Assembly (NCBI RefSeq): GCF_030770395.1
Contig: NZ_CP132480.1
Span: 726,821 to 790,820 of the forward strand
Source of the DNA: Telluria beijingensis
GTDB taxonomy: Bacteria > Pseudomonadota > Gammaproteobacteria > Burkholderiales > Burkholderiaceae_D
Reading direction: 5' to 3'
Length of the DNA: 64,000 nt
Made by a program: the position numbers and the translations under genes. Positions within the stretch are counted from its first letter, which is position 1. Each line of letters starts with the position of its first letter. Positions 24,536 to 33,613 of this stretch are shown in pieces. A model generated the notes under the pieces. That model was given only the letters and a program-made list of their open reading frames with translations, was not told the DNA's origin and ran no database searches.

Positions 24536-26899
24536 TCAGTCTTCGTCCGCCAGGCGCTCGCCCGCATAGGCGCGGTAGCGGCGGATGCGGCCGGTCACAT
24601 CGTCCTTGCCCTGGCGCGGCACGTAGCGCAGGCCCGCCACCTCGACCTCGTGGCCGAGATCGATCACCAGCCGGTGCGGATGGGCGCCGCCGGCGCCGGG
24701 GCCGCTGTAGGCCGTGTGCCAGTAGTCGCTGTTCTGGCCATTGATCGCATTGAGCGCGCCGCCGTCTTCGCGACTGGATTCTTCGCTGTCGACCCAGGCG
24801 ATGGTCCAGTTGGACTGGTCGAGGGTCTTGCCGCTTCGGTCCAGCAGCGACAGCTCGGCCAGCGCCGCATACGGCTTGCCGTCGAAGGCGTCGAGGGTCT
24901 CCAGGCAGAACTGGCGCGCCAGCCGCGGCGCCGCGAAGCGCACGTCCTGGGTATTTGAGCCCGGCACGAACTCGCCTTCGTGGGCCGGCTTGACGCCATC
25001 CAGCCGTGGCTTGACCCGGCTCGGCGCGCGCGCCAGGTCGCGCTCGCGGTGCAGCTGGTCCAGGATCGGCGTGGTCAGGCCGGCGATGCGCGCCTCGCGT
25101 GGGCCGGTCAGGTCGAGCACCACCACCTGGTTGCGCCCGCGCCGGATCCACGGCCCTGGCAGGTACATGGTCTGGGTCGGGCCGATGCTCCAGTAGCGGC
25201 CCAGGCAGCGGCCGTTGATCCAGACGATGCCCTGGCCCCAGCCGGACATGTCGAGGAAAGTGTCGGCGCTGCGGGCGGCGTCGAAGCTGCCGCGCCAGAA
25301 GGCGGCCCCCTTGCTGCGGCCGCGCCGGAACGCCAGCGGCGGCAGCACGCCCTCGGCATCGAAATCGATGGCGCGGATTTCCCAGTGCTCGATTGCCTGC
25401 GGCTGGCCACCGCTGGGGGTGAAGGTGACCGGGCCGTGCACGCCCTTGCGGTCGTGGATCTCGACCCCGAAGTTCACGCGCGCGATCGTGTACAGCACGA
25501 TCTCGATTACGGCCGGTTTGCTGCGCGCGGGGAGGTCGACCTGGTAGCGGCGATGGCGGGTGTCCATCGTGCCCACCGGCTTGCCGTCGAGCCGTACCCA
25601 GGCCAGGTCACGCACCCTGGCGGCCGCCAGGCGGCCGGCCGGTCCGGGGGGCAGGGTGGCGCGGTAGACCACGATGCCGCGGCTGATGTCGTATTCCTCG
25701 ATCGGACGCGGAGATGCGTCCTCGATCACGCGCGCCGGCAGGCTGGCCGCCAGCGGCGCGGTCTGGTTCAGGGCGAAGGCGGGGATCGTCATCACCGGCA
25801 TCGGCGGCGGCGGCGCCGGCAGGGCTTCGCCGGGCGCCAGGAATGGCGTCATGGCATCGCGGTAGGCCTTGAACTTGGCGCCGATCCAGCCCGCCTCGCT
25901 GATCGGGGCGTCGTAGTCGTAGCTGGTGGTGTCGGGCCGGAACGGGCGGTCGCAGCCGCCCCACAGGCCGAAGGTGGTGCCGCCGTGCGCCATGTACAGG
26001 CTGAACGAGCCGTTCGCCGCCAGCATGGCGCGGATGTCGGCCACCGCGTTGTCGACCGGGCCGCGGCGGTGCGGCGCGCCCCAGGTGTCGAACCAGCCCG
26101 AGTAATATTCGCCGCACATCAGCGGGGCCTGCTGCACCTCGGCCAGCGCCTTGAAGCCGGCCTCGGGATTGCTGCCGAAGTTTGCCACCGAATACAGTTC
26201 CGGGATATGGGTCCGGGCCACCGCATTGGTCGGGTTGCACTGGAATAGCGGCACCGCGAAGCCGGCGTCCAGCAAGGCCTGGCGCATGACGCGCATGTAG
26301 TCTCGGTCGTCGCCGTAGAAGCCGTACTCGTTCTCGACCTGCACCATCAGGATCGGTCCGCCCTGGGTCACCTGCTGCGGGCCAAGCACGCGGCCGACTT
26401 CAACCAGCCAGCGCCGCGCCGGCGCCACGAAGGCGCTGTCGGCGGTGCGCAGGAATGCGTTGCCCGGCTGCTTGAGCAGCCACCACGGCAGGCCGCCCAT
26501 TTCCCATTCGGCGCAGGCATACGGGCCGGGGCGCAGGATGACCCACAGTCCCTCCCGCTGCGCCAGGCGGCAGAACTCGGCGGCGTCGCGCTGGCCCTCC
26601 CAGTCGAAGCGTCCTTCGCGCCATTCGTGGTAGTTCCAGAACAGGTAGGCGCACACCGTGTTCAGCCCCATCGCCTTGATGGTTTGCAGGCGGTGGGTCC
26701 AGTATTCGCGCGGCACGCGCGAAAAATGGATCTCGCCGCAGCGAATCTGGAGCGGCTTGCCGTCGAGGAGGAAGTCGTCGCGTCCGATCGCGAACCGGAC
26801 CGGCGCCGGGGCATGGGCCTGCGCCGGCGGCAGCAGCGCCAGCGTCGCAGCGGCCGCGGCCCGTTGCAGCAGGCGCCGCCGCGGCAGCGGGGCGCTCAT
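24536..26899 (-). CDS. GH35 beta-galactosidase with C-terminal discoidin-like domain
   Basis: 787 residues. Residues 1-29 form an Arg-rich, probably Tat-type signal (PRRRLLQRAAAAATLALL). Residues ~35-360 are the GH35 TIM barrel with acid/base E191 in VQVENEYG and nucleophile E264 in MCGEYYSGWFDTWG. Beta-rich galactose-binding-like domains follow (WINGRCLGRYWSIGP), and the last ~150 residues resemble an F5/8-type carbohydrate-binding domain (NGQNSDYWHTAYSG, LVIDLGHEVEVAGLRYVPRQ). GH35 enzymes release terminal beta-galactose. The ATG overlaps the GH105 stop by 4 bases. An open frame continues upstream inside GH105 but is a frame shadow. Confidence 0.92.
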   Translation of the reverse strand: MSAPLPRRRLLQRAAAAATLALLPPAQAHAPAPVRFAIGRDDFLLDGKPLQIRCGEIHFSRVPREYWTHRLQTIKAMGLNTVCAYLFWNYHEWREGRFDWEGQRDAAEFCRLAQREGLWVILRPGPYACAEWEMGGLPWWLLKQPGNAFLRTADSAFVAPARRWLVEVGRVLGPQQVTQGGPILMVQVENEYGFYGDDRDYMRVMRQALLDAGFAVPLFQCNPTNAVARTHIPELYSVANFGSNPEAGFKALAEVQQAPLMCGEYYSGWFDTWGAPHRRGPVDNAVADIRAMLAANGSFSLYMAHGGTTFGLWGGCDRPFRPDTTSYDYDAPISEAGWIGAKFKAYRDAMTPFLAPGEALPAPPPPMPVMTIPAFALNQTAPLAASLPARVIEDASPRPIEEYDISRGIVVYRATLPPGPAGRLAAARVRDLAWVRLDGKPVGTMDTRHRRYQVDLPARSKPAVIEIVLYTIARVNFGVEIHDRKGVHGPVTFTPSGGQPQAIEHWEIRAIDFDAEGVLPPLAFRRGRSKGAAFWRGSFDAARSADTFLDMSGWGQGIVWINGRCLGRYWSIGPTQTMYLPGPWIRRGRNQVVVLDLTGPREARIAGLTTPILDQLHRERDLARAPSRVKPRLDGVKPAHEGEFVPGSNTQDVRFAAPRLARQFCLETLDAFDGKPYAALAELSLLDRSGKTLDQSNWTIAWVDSEESSREDGGALNAINGQNSDYWHTAYSGPGAGGAHPHRLVIDLGHEVEVAGLRYVPRQGKDDVTGRIRRYRAYAGERLADED

Positions 26900-28059
26900 G
26901 GCGTGTCCACCAGGCGCGCGATCTCGGTCGCCGCCAGCAGGAAGGCGCCGACGCCGAACGGCGCGGTCGATTCCTGGTCGACCACCTGGCCCGGTATCGC
27001 GCGCTCGCCGATCGGCTGCACGTAGCCAAGCCGGCCGTCGCTCTGCAGCGCGACCCGGCTCAGGAACTGCCAACCGCGCAGCGCGGTCGGCCCGTAGTCG
27101 GCGCGCGCCAGGTAGCCGTTGTTGATTCCCCAGGCGTAGGCATAGGTGAAGAAGGCGGTGCCGCTGCTTTCCGGCCCCGGCGCATGGCCCGGGTCGAGCA
27201 GGCTGCGGGTCCAGTAGCCGCCGTCCTGCTGCACAGGTTTCAGGGCCGCCGCCATGCGCCTGAAGCGGTCGACGAGCAGGGGGCGGCTCGGGTCGTCCGG
27301 CGGCAGCTCGGCCAGCGTCGTGGCCAGGGCCGCGAACACCCAGCCATCGCCGCGCGCCCAGAAGTCCTTGCCGCCATTGGACGACTTGTGCTTCGGGTAG
27401 ATGTACTTGGCGTCGCGGTAGTAAAGGCCCGCGTCGGGGTCGAACATCAGGCGGTCGGCATAGGTGAAATACTCGTTCATCTTGGCCAGGTAGCGCGCAT
27501 CGCCGGTGGCCTTGTACAGCTTGGTCATCACCGGCATCACCATATAGATGCCGTCGGCCCACCACCAGTAATCGCTGTTCGGGGTGCCCATCTGGTATTC
27601 CATGACTTCGCGCGCGCGCGCGATGCGGCGCGGGTCCTTGCGGCCATCGAGCTGGTACAGGTCGGCATAGACCTGGAAGCAGGTCTGCCAGTCGCCGAAC
27701 AGCACGTGGTCGGGCGTTTCGCCATAGCTGTACTTCCATTCGGCGCGATTGTCCGACCCCGCGCCGCGCCAGCGGTTATGCTCGGCCCAGGCGGTCGAAT
27801 AATCGCGCCAGGCCGCGTTGCCGGTCAGCGCATGGGCCGCCATATTGCCGGTGTGGTAGGCGGCGACGTCCCAGAACGCCCACTGCTGGGGGGCGTGCTG
27901 GCGCTGCCAGTAGTCGTTGGCGCGCACCAGGTCGGCCACGACCTCGGCGCGCGTTGGCGTGCGAAGGTCGGTCCCACTGCCGGCGCCGATATTGGCGCAG
28001 CCGGCGGCGATGCCGGCCGTCGCGGCCAGGATCAGTTTCAGGCAAAGTCGTCTCGTCAT
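26896..28059 (-). CDS. GH105 unsaturated uronyl hydrolase, lipoprotein
   Basis: About 387 residues from ATG 28059, which has a GAAGAG site upstream. The N-terminus MTRRLCLKL...IAAGC is a lipoprotein signal with C21 as the lipidated Cys. The (alpha/alpha)6 domain belongs to GH105/GH88-like (PF07470): FGDWQTCF (D123), WWWADGIYMVMP (D169), FWARGDGWVFAAL and SSGTAFFTYAYAWGINNGYL. GH105 removes 4,5-unsaturated galacturonate or glucuronate, often linked to rhamnose. A product of the upstream BNR_4 protein, if that is a lyase, would be its natural substrate. A start at 28077 is possible. Confidence 0.9.
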   Translation of the reverse strand: MTRRLCLKLILAATAGIAAGCANIGAGSGTDLRTPTRAEVVADLVRANDYWQRQHAPQQWAFWDVAAYHTGNMAAHALTGNAAWRDYSTAWAEHNRWRGAGSDNRAEWKYSYGETPDHVLFGDWQTCFQVYADLYQLDGRKDPRRIARAREVMEYQMGTPNSDYWWWADGIYMVMPVMTKLYKATGDARYLAKMNEYFTYADRLMFDPDAGLYYRDAKYIYPKHKSSNGGKDFWARGDGWVFAALATTLAELPPDDPSRPLLVDRFRRMAAALKPVQQDGGYWTRSLLDPGHAPGPESSGTAFFTYAYAWGINNGYLARADYGPTALRGWQFLSRVALQSDGRLGYVQPIGERAIPGQVVDQESTAPFGVGAFLLAATEIARLVDTP

Positions 28060-28085
28060 CGTGTGATCACTCTTCATTGAAATCG

Positions 28086-29399
28086 TCATCTGCGCGGCTG
28101 CCATTGCAGCACCTGCACGGGGGACGGCGGCACGTCCGCCAGTCCTTCGCCATCGATTTGCCGCACCGCCTGCAGGTACAGGTGCAGCAGGCCCTGGCTT
28201 CGCCATAACTCGGTATCGTAGGTCGGTTCCCAGGCGCCGACGGCTGCCTCACCCAGGTCAGCTACCCACCAGCGGCCGGCGTCGACGTCGGCGATGCGCA
28301 CCACCGAGACCCGCTCGCCGCGCTCGCTGTCGCGAAACACCAGCATGCCGGATGCGGTCGCGCCGTGGCGGTCGAGCAGCAGCTGCGGACGCGCGATCGG
28401 GATCGCCTTGGTGCCCATCCCGGACAGCGAGAACGGGGTCTTGCGAAAATCCAGGTCGAGCCGGCGCCAGCCCTCCGCGCGCCGGTACAGCACCCGGTAC
28501 TGGGGCACGGCGCTGCCAGCGGTGCGCCAGTAGCTGGCGATGTACGGCCGGTCCTGGGCGTCGAAGGCCATCGAGGTCTGGTTGATGAGGTCACTGCCGG
28601 GCGGGATACGCGCCGCGTATTCGGCGCTGGCGGCGGTGATCGGCAGCGCATACGGCCGGCCTTCGCTGTCTTCCCAGCTGGCGCCGCCGTCGCGCGAGCG
28701 CGCATAGGCCATGTCGTGGTTGCTGGCGACGTCGGGCGAGGCGCGCCACACCCAGGACAGGTGGATCGCGCCGCGCGCGTCGACCCCGGCCTGCCAGTAG
28801 GCGTTGCGCTGTCCTTCGCCGCTGATCAGGCGGTCCGCCACGCGGCGCCAGCCGCTGTCGGGATGGTAGCGGTTGGCGACCAGGTTGCCGCGCCCCGAGC
28901 GGCCGTCGCGGTACAGGAACAGCAGGCCGCCATCCGGCATCCGGAAGAATTCCGGATACGAGACCGCGTCTTCGTCGCGCCCGAGCATGGCCGCCGCCCG
29001 TAGCTCGAGACTGCCCGGATTGACGCCGCGCGCATAGTGCAGCGCGTTGTCGTGATGGTTCCAGGCCATGTGCAGCACGCCGGCGCCATCGACCATGATG
29101 CTGATCGCGTTATGCGCGTCGCGCACGTTGCCGCGCCATGCGCTGCGCTGCAGGGTCCAGGCGTCGGCGCCGAGGCGGCGCTTGCCCAGCACGACGTGGC
29201 CGGCGGCGTCGTAGTAGGCGATGTACTGCCACTCGCCATCGCTTACCAGGGCGTTCTTGCGAAACACCACGGCATTGACCGAGTTGCCGGCCCAGCCGGG
29301 GCCCACCCGGCTCAGGCTGACGTCGCTCGCGCAGCCGTGCAGCAGGGCCGTGCCCAGGACCAGGGCGGCGCCGCGGACGATCGATCGCACGGCGTGCAT
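28086..29399 (-). CDS. BNR_4 beta-propeller lipoprotein, probable Rha-GlcA or ulvan-type lyase
   Basis: 437 residues. ATG 29399 shares its A with the TGA of the TonB receptor gene. The leader ends in LLHGC, a plausible lipobox. The body is a seven-bladed-propeller BNR_4 domain (PF15892) with the marker RDAHNAISIMVDGAGVLHMAW, then ALHYARG, VSYPEFF, GLLFLYRDGRSGRGN, HLSWVWR and NQTSMAFD. BNR_4 proteins include ulvan lyases (PL24/PL25) and rhamnose-alpha-1,4-glucuronate lyases (PL42), which act next to a uronic acid linked to rhamnose. No sulfatase is nearby, so a non-sulfated Rha-GlcA target is favoured over ulvan. Enzymatic activity is inferred. Confidence 0.78.
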   Translation of the reverse strand: MHAVRSIVRGAALVLGTALLHGCASDVSLSRVGPGWAGNSVNAVVFRKNALVSDGEWQYIAYYDAAGHVVLGKRRLGADAWTLQRSAWRGNVRDAHNAISIMVDGAGVLHMAWNHHDNALHYARGVNPGSLELRAAAMLGRDEDAVSYPEFFRMPDGGLLFLYRDGRSGRGNLVANRYHPDSGWRRVADRLISGEGQRNAYWQAGVDARGAIHLSWVWRASPDVASNHDMAYARSRDGGASWEDSEGRPYALPITAASAEYAARIPPGSDLINQTSMAFDAQDRPYIASYWRTAGSAVPQYRVLYRRAEGWRRLDLDFRKTPFSLSGMGTKAIPIARPQLLLDRHGATASGMLVFRDSERGERVSVVRIADVDAGRWWVADLGEAAVGAWEPTYDTELWRSQGLLHLYLQAVRQIDGEGLADVPPSPVQVLQWQPRR

Positions 29400-32281
29400 C
29401 ACAGCTTGCCGCGAATGCCGATCTTGATCGTGCGCCCGTCGTACTTCGCGTAATCCATCCGCGTATGCTTGCCAGTGCCGAAACGGCCGCTCGCATCCTC
29501 GAAGTAGTCGTAGGCGAGGGTGTCGGTCAGGTTGAGCGCATCCAGGCGCAGTTCGAGGTTCTCGGTCAGCTTGTAGCTGATGGTGCCGTCCAGGTAGCCG
29601 CGCGCGGCGCGCCAGCGTATCAGGTCGTCGCCGTTATTCCGTGGATTGTCGCCATGCAGCGAGCGGTCCTTGTAGTTATAGGACAGGCGCATCGCCAGCG
29701 GTCCGCGCTCGTAATAGGTGGTCACGCTATACGCATATCTCGGCACCGAGTTGACCTCGACCTCGCGGCCGGCATTGGTGATCCAGCGCATGCTGTTGAA
29801 GGGATCGATCCAGGTATAGCTTGCCAGCGCGCCGAAGCCCTTGAAGGGATCGGGCAGGAAGGTGAAGTCCTGCTGATAGGCCACCTCATAGCCCTTCAGG
29901 GTCTGCTCGCCGGCGTTCGAGTAGGTGCGCAGCACCATCGGCAGGTTCGGGTCGACCCGGCCACTGCTGTCCTGGAAGATCGCGCCGAGCGCGCTGTTGG
30001 GCAGGCCCAATGCGCCGAACGTCGTGTTGGCGGTGGTCGACACCGTGGCGTCGCTCAGCTTCTTCTTGAACCAGGCGGCAGACAGCAGGCTGCCCGGCCT
30101 GAAATACCATTCCAGGCTGGTGTCGAAGTTCTTCGACTGCTGCGGTTTGAGGCTCGGGTTGCCGGCCGTCGCGGTGTTGTCGAACTGGTTCGGGATCACG
30201 GTCTGGGCCGCGATGATCGACAGCGACGCGCGGCTGATGGTCTTGCCCCACGAGGTGCGGAAAATCAGCTCGTCGTTCAGGTCATAGGCGGCGCTGATCG
30301 CGGGCAGCAGGTTCTTGTACTTGCCCTGCTCGGTATTCGGCAGGTAGGCGTTGCCGGCCCCGCTGCGCTTGAAGTTGTCGATATCGAGTTCGGTGCGCGA
30401 CCAGCGCACGCCGGCGTTCAGGCGCAGTTCGCGGCCCAGCACCTGGCCCTTGAGGTCGGACTGGACGAAGCCGGTGCTCACCTTTTCGCTGGCGCCGAAG
30501 CTTTGCGCCGGGGTGAAGGCCGCGCCGTCGTTGTAGGCCAGCGGATCGAAGGTGCCGAGCACGTAGTCGCGGCCGAAGGTGCCGAAGCGGTTCGGCCAGC
30601 CGGGGCCCATGTCCAGGTCCGGAATCGGCAGCACCGAGACCATATTGGCGCGGATGCTGGCGTCGCCCAGCGCCACCATCTTCGCCTTCATCGCCGCGCT
30701 GGCATTGCGCTTCTCGATGCTCTTGCTGGTGTCCACGTATACCAGGCCGGTCTTGAGGCGTCCGCTCCAGCCGCCGAACAGGTCATAGTCATAGTCCAGC
30801 ACCAGGCGCGCCTGGCGGCCCTTGTCGGTTTCGCGGGTCCAGCCGGTGGTGATGTCGAAGCCGCTGAAGTTGGCCGGATTCGTGTAGTCGGTGGTCGACG
30901 ACATCGACGGGTAGACGTGGTCGTCGCCGTAGTCGATGGTGGAGACGACACCGAAGATCTGGCCCGACATGGTGTCGGAATGGCTGGTCGCCGTGCTGTT
31001 GTTGGCGCTCAGCTGGCCAGTGACCACCAGGCCAGGGCGCGCCTTCCAGCGCCCGTTGAGCGCCAGGTAGCCAAACCTGGTCTTGTCTTCGCCATAGGTC
31101 ACGCCGCTGCTGTAGGAGGTGTTGCCGAAGGTGCCGGTAAGCAGGTTCGAACCCGGGTCGATGTGCACGTCGAGCGGCACCAGTCCGTTGTGGCCGGCCG
31201 TGCCGGGCGGCGCGTTGCGGTTGGTGGTGCGAGAGTTGCGGATCAGGAGGCCGTAGTACAACTCGTCGCGGCTGTTTTCCAGCTGCGAATACAGGCCGTC
31301 CAGGCTCAGGTCCAGGTCGCCCTGCTTGAATTGCAGGGAGCTCACCAGGCCGTCGCGGCTACGCCGGTTCTGCGATCCGTAGTAGCGGTAGATGCGCGGC
31401 AGCAGGGCGTTGTCGATCTGCTCGCGGGTATAACCCGACAGGTTGGCGCGCGGGTCGTCGTAGTCGAGCGCGACGGCGAAATTGCCCAGCACCGGATTGC
31501 GGCTGCCGTTGGCCGAGCTGTTGTAGCCGCCCGTGGCCTCGAAGCCGGAACGGTTGTTGACCGCCTTCGAATGCGCCACGCCGGCCAGGAAGCCCCATGG
31601 ACCCCAGGTGTTCGAATACAGCGCGAAGCCGGTCGGATCGGCCTCCTTGGCGCTGGTGTTGTAGGCGCCGGAGAGCGCGTAGCGAATCGTGCGTTTGGGG
31701 CTGTCGAACGGGCGCGGGGTCTGCAGGTCGACCACGCCGCCCATGCCGCCTTCGGTCAGCTCGGCCAGGGGCGACTTGTAGAAATCGACGCGGCCGAACA
31801 GCTCGGAGGCGAACACGTCGTAGTTGAAGCCGCGCGCGGCGCTGCCGATGGTGCTGGTGGAAGTCGTATTGACCGGCGCGCCATTGAGGGTGGTGATCGA
31901 ATACTCGGTCGGCAGGCCGCGAATCGAGATGCGCTGGCCTTCGCCGGAGCTCTCGTCGCGGTTCAGGATCACGCCGGGGACCCGCTGCAGCGATTCGGCC
32001 ACGTTCGCCTCGGGGAATTTGCCGATGTCCTCGGCGACGATCGAGTCGCGCACCCCGATCGCCTGCTGCTTGAGGTTCAGCGCTTTCTGCAGGCTGGAGC
32101 GGAAGCCGGTGACCACCACGGTGGTGGTGGGGGTGTCGACGCCGTTCGGCAGGGGCGCCGGCGCCGCGTCGGTGGCGCCCGCGCCGGCCGGCGCCTCGGG
32201 GACCTGCTGCGCCAGCGCCAGTGTCGGATATGCGGCGGCCAAAGCCAGCGGCAGCGCCGCGGCAAGTATCTTCTTCTGCAT
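29399..32281 (-). CDS. Large TonB-dependent receptor (second glycan locus)
   Basis: 960 residues of the long Caulobacter/Xanthomonas-type receptor class. ATG 32281 has a CAGGAGACG site and a signal peptide (MQKKILAAALPLALA, cut near LALAQQ). The TonB box region TTVVVTGFRSS is followed by the class signature SLQKALNLKQ, GKFPEANVAESLQRVPGV, ISIRGLPTEYS and TLNGAPV. The barrel ends in YDGRTIKIGIRGKL. It is the first gene of a five-gene operon and the probable importer of the oligosaccharide that the four downstream enzymes trim. Its promoter overlaps a LacI operator. Confidence 0.94.
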   Translation of the reverse strand: MQKKILAAALPLALAAAYPTLALAQQVPEAPAGAGATDAAPAPLPNGVDTPTTTVVVTGFRSSLQKALNLKQQAIGVRDSIVAEDIGKFPEANVAESLQRVPGVILNRDESSGEGQRISIRGLPTEYSITTLNGAPVNTTSTSTIGSAARGFNYDVFASELFGRVDFYKSPLAELTEGGMGGVVDLQTPRPFDSPKRTIRYALSGAYNTSAKEADPTGFALYSNTWGPWGFLAGVAHSKAVNNRSGFEATGGYNSSANGSRNPVLGNFAVALDYDDPRANLSGYTREQIDNALLPRIYRYYGSQNRRSRDGLVSSLQFKQGDLDLSLDGLYSQLENSRDELYYGLLIRNSRTTNRNAPPGTAGHNGLVPLDVHIDPGSNLLTGTFGNTSYSSGVTYGEDKTRFGYLALNGRWKARPGLVVTGQLSANNSTATSHSDTMSGQIFGVVSTIDYGDDHVYPSMSSTTDYTNPANFSGFDITTGWTRETDKGRQARLVLDYDYDLFGGWSGRLKTGLVYVDTSKSIEKRNASAAMKAKMVALGDASIRANMVSVLPIPDLDMGPGWPNRFGTFGRDYVLGTFDPLAYNDGAAFTPAQSFGASEKVSTGFVQSDLKGQVLGRELRLNAGVRWSRTELDIDNFKRSGAGNAYLPNTEQGKYKNLLPAISAAYDLNDELIFRTSWGKTISRASLSIIAAQTVIPNQFDNTATAGNPSLKPQQSKNFDTSLEWYFRPGSLLSAAWFKKKLSDATVSTTANTTFGALGLPNSALGAIFQDSSGRVDPNLPMVLRTYSNAGEQTLKGYEVAYQQDFTFLPDPFKGFGALASYTWIDPFNSMRWITNAGREVEVNSVPRYAYSVTTYYERGPLAMRLSYNYKDRSLHGDNPRNNGDDLIRWRAARGYLDGTISYKLTENLELRLDALNLTDTLAYDYFEDASGRFGTGKHTRMDYAKYDGRTIKIGIRGKL

Positions 32282-32411
32282 CGTGTCGTCTCCTGACCGC
32301 GGACTTCGAGGTCCGCTTGTAATGTCGGGCCGCCGCGCGGTGCACGGTCGGCTGAAGATGAAGCCATGGCTACCCATTGCCGGGATCACTGCGGTCGGCG
32401 TGACAACCATG

Positions 32412-32425
32412 TGGTTACGTTACCA
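32412..32425. promoter_or_regulatory. LacI operator 1, overlapping the receptor -10 box
   Basis: TGGTTACGTTACCA, a near palindrome with a central CG, as expected for LacI-family operators. The minus-strand -10 box (TAACGT) lies inside it. Confidence 0.8.
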
Positions 32426-32445
32426 TGTGTTGTGTAAATACTCAA
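32417..32445 (-). promoter_or_regulatory. Promoter of the receptor/BNR/GH105/GH35/DUF2264 operon
   Basis: On the minus strand: TTGAGT (32445-32440), 17-base spacer, TAACGT (32422-32417). The -10 box is contained in operator 1. Confidence 0.6.
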
Positions 32446-32522
32446 TGGATTTGAAAAATAGGTTAGATACGGCCTAAGTGGTTGATTCTTCTAAGGTAAT
32501 CGTGCTCTTGAATACTTTCGTG

Positions 32523-32536
32523 TGGTATCGTAACCA
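32523..32536. promoter_or_regulatory. LacI operator 2, near the lacI start
   Basis: TGGTATCGTAACCA, matching operator 1 at 12 of 14 positions. It lies 57 bases before the lacI ATG, suited to autoregulation and to looping with operator 1 (centres 111 bases apart). Confidence 0.8.
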
Positions 32537-32592
32537 CATGACAGAATAGGGCGAACGAAATGCTCATCCACTTGATCGATTGAAGGAAACCG

Positions 32593-33606
32593 ATGGCCAA
32601 AGCCAGCAAACTGAGCGAAGTCGCGCGCCTGGCCGGCGTCGCCCCGATCACCGCCTCGCGCGCGATCCGCGGCACCGGCTACGTGTCCGACGCGGCGCGC
32701 GAGCGGATCATGGCGGCCGCGGCCCAGCTGAACTACACGCCGGACATGCTGGCGCGCCGCATGCGCGGCGACAAGAGCAAGCTGATCGGCGTCTTCATGA
32801 ACAACTATGGCCCAGTGGTGCTGCATGAACTGGTGCGCGCCATCGGCGAAGAGGCGCGCAAGCGCGACTACGATCTCTTGATGTTCAACGCCGACCGCTT
32901 CGACAGCCCGGACCGGATGACCACCTGCGCCACGCTCGGCAAGCTGTGCGACGGCCTGCTGCTGCTGCTGCCGACTTCCGACGACCGCTTCCTGGACGTG
33001 GTCGAACGCCAGCAACTGAACTGCGCGCTGGTGTTCTTCGATGCGCGCCAGCTGGCGCTGCCCACCATCGTGCTGGAAAACCGCGCCGGCGCGCGCACCG
33101 CGGTCGAGCACCTGCTCGGCCTCGGCCACCGCCGGATCGCCTTCATCGCCGGCACCAAGCGCACCGGCCAGAGCGCCGAGCGCGAGCGCGGCTATGCCGA
33201 GGCGCTGGCGGCGGCCGGGATCGCGGTCGATCCGGCGCTGGTGGTCGACGGCGCGTTCAACCAGCCGGGCGGCTTCGCCGCCACCCTGCGCCTGCTCGCG
33301 CTGGCGACGCCGCCGACCGCCATCTTTGCCGCCAACGACGAGATGGCCTTCGGCGCCATCGACGCCATCGCCAGCCGCGGCCTGAAGGTGCCGGCCGATA
33401 TATCGGTGGTCGGCTTCGACGATGTCTCGACCGCCAGCCATGTCTTTCCGCGCCTGACCACCATGCACCAGCCCTACCAGGCGCTGGCCGCAAGGGCGGT
33501 GCATGAGGTGGTCGAGATGATCGAAGGCCGTCCGCCGGCCGCCGCGCGCATTGCCTTCGCCACCGAGTTGGTGGTGCGCGACTCGACCGGCCCCGCGCCA
33601 GTCTAG
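32593..33606 (+). CDS. LacI-family repressor of the second glycan locus
   Basis: 337 residues. The LacI helix-turn-helix is at the N-terminus (KLSEVARLAGVAPITASRAIR) with hinge and AERERGYAEAL, AIFAANDEMAFGA and SVVGFDDVSTASHVFP blocks of the effector domain. It is closest in style to GntR/gluconate- or sugar-type LacI proteins. The two TGGTnnCGTnACCA operators in the divergent region are the likely targets. It is followed 7 bases later by the transporter gene, so repressor and transporter are co-transcribed. Confidence 0.92.
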   Translation: MAKASKLSEVARLAGVAPITASRAIRGTGYVSDAARERIMAAAAQLNYTPDMLARRMRGDKSKLIGVFMNNYGPVVLHELVRAIGEEARKRDYDLLMFNADRFDSPDRMTTCATLGKLCDGLLLLLPTSDDRFLDVVERQQLNCALVFFDARQLALPTIVLENRAGARTAVEHLLGLGHRRIAFIAGTKRTGQSAERERGYAEALAAAGIAVDPALVVDGAFNQPGGFAATLRLLALATPPTAIFAANDEMAFGAIDAIASRGLKVPADISVVGFDDVSTASHVFPRLTTMHQPYQALAARAVHEVVEMIEGRPPAAARIAFATELVVRDSTGPAPV

Positions 33607-33613
33607 TTTCGCG

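Larger units (their letters stand above)
32282..32592. other. Divergent control region of the second glycan locus
   Basis: 311 bases without a gene between the receptor and lacI. It holds two operators (32412-32425, 32523-32536) and a minus-strand promoter; it is clearly more AT-rich than its surroundings, especially 32430-32520. I see no small ORF or RNA structure that I can support. Confidence 0.7.

Noticed and set aside
26900..27739. An upstream extension of the GH35 frame that would make a 1067-residue protein.
   Set aside because: It runs inside the GH105 coding region in another frame; the GH35 signal peptide and ATGA overlap at 26899 give a better start.
23257..32281. An ulvan-degrading locus, suggested by BNR_4 plus GH105.
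   Set aside because: No sulfatase gene is present, and GH35 is not needed for ulvan. Kept only as a lower-ranked alternative.
29465..32296. A 943-codon frame antisense to the large TonB receptor, and similar frames antisense to the kinase at 5088-7175.
   Set aside because: Composition is that of an antisense shadow (Val/Gln/His/Arg-rich), with no ribosome site or family match; the opposite strand encodes clear proteins.
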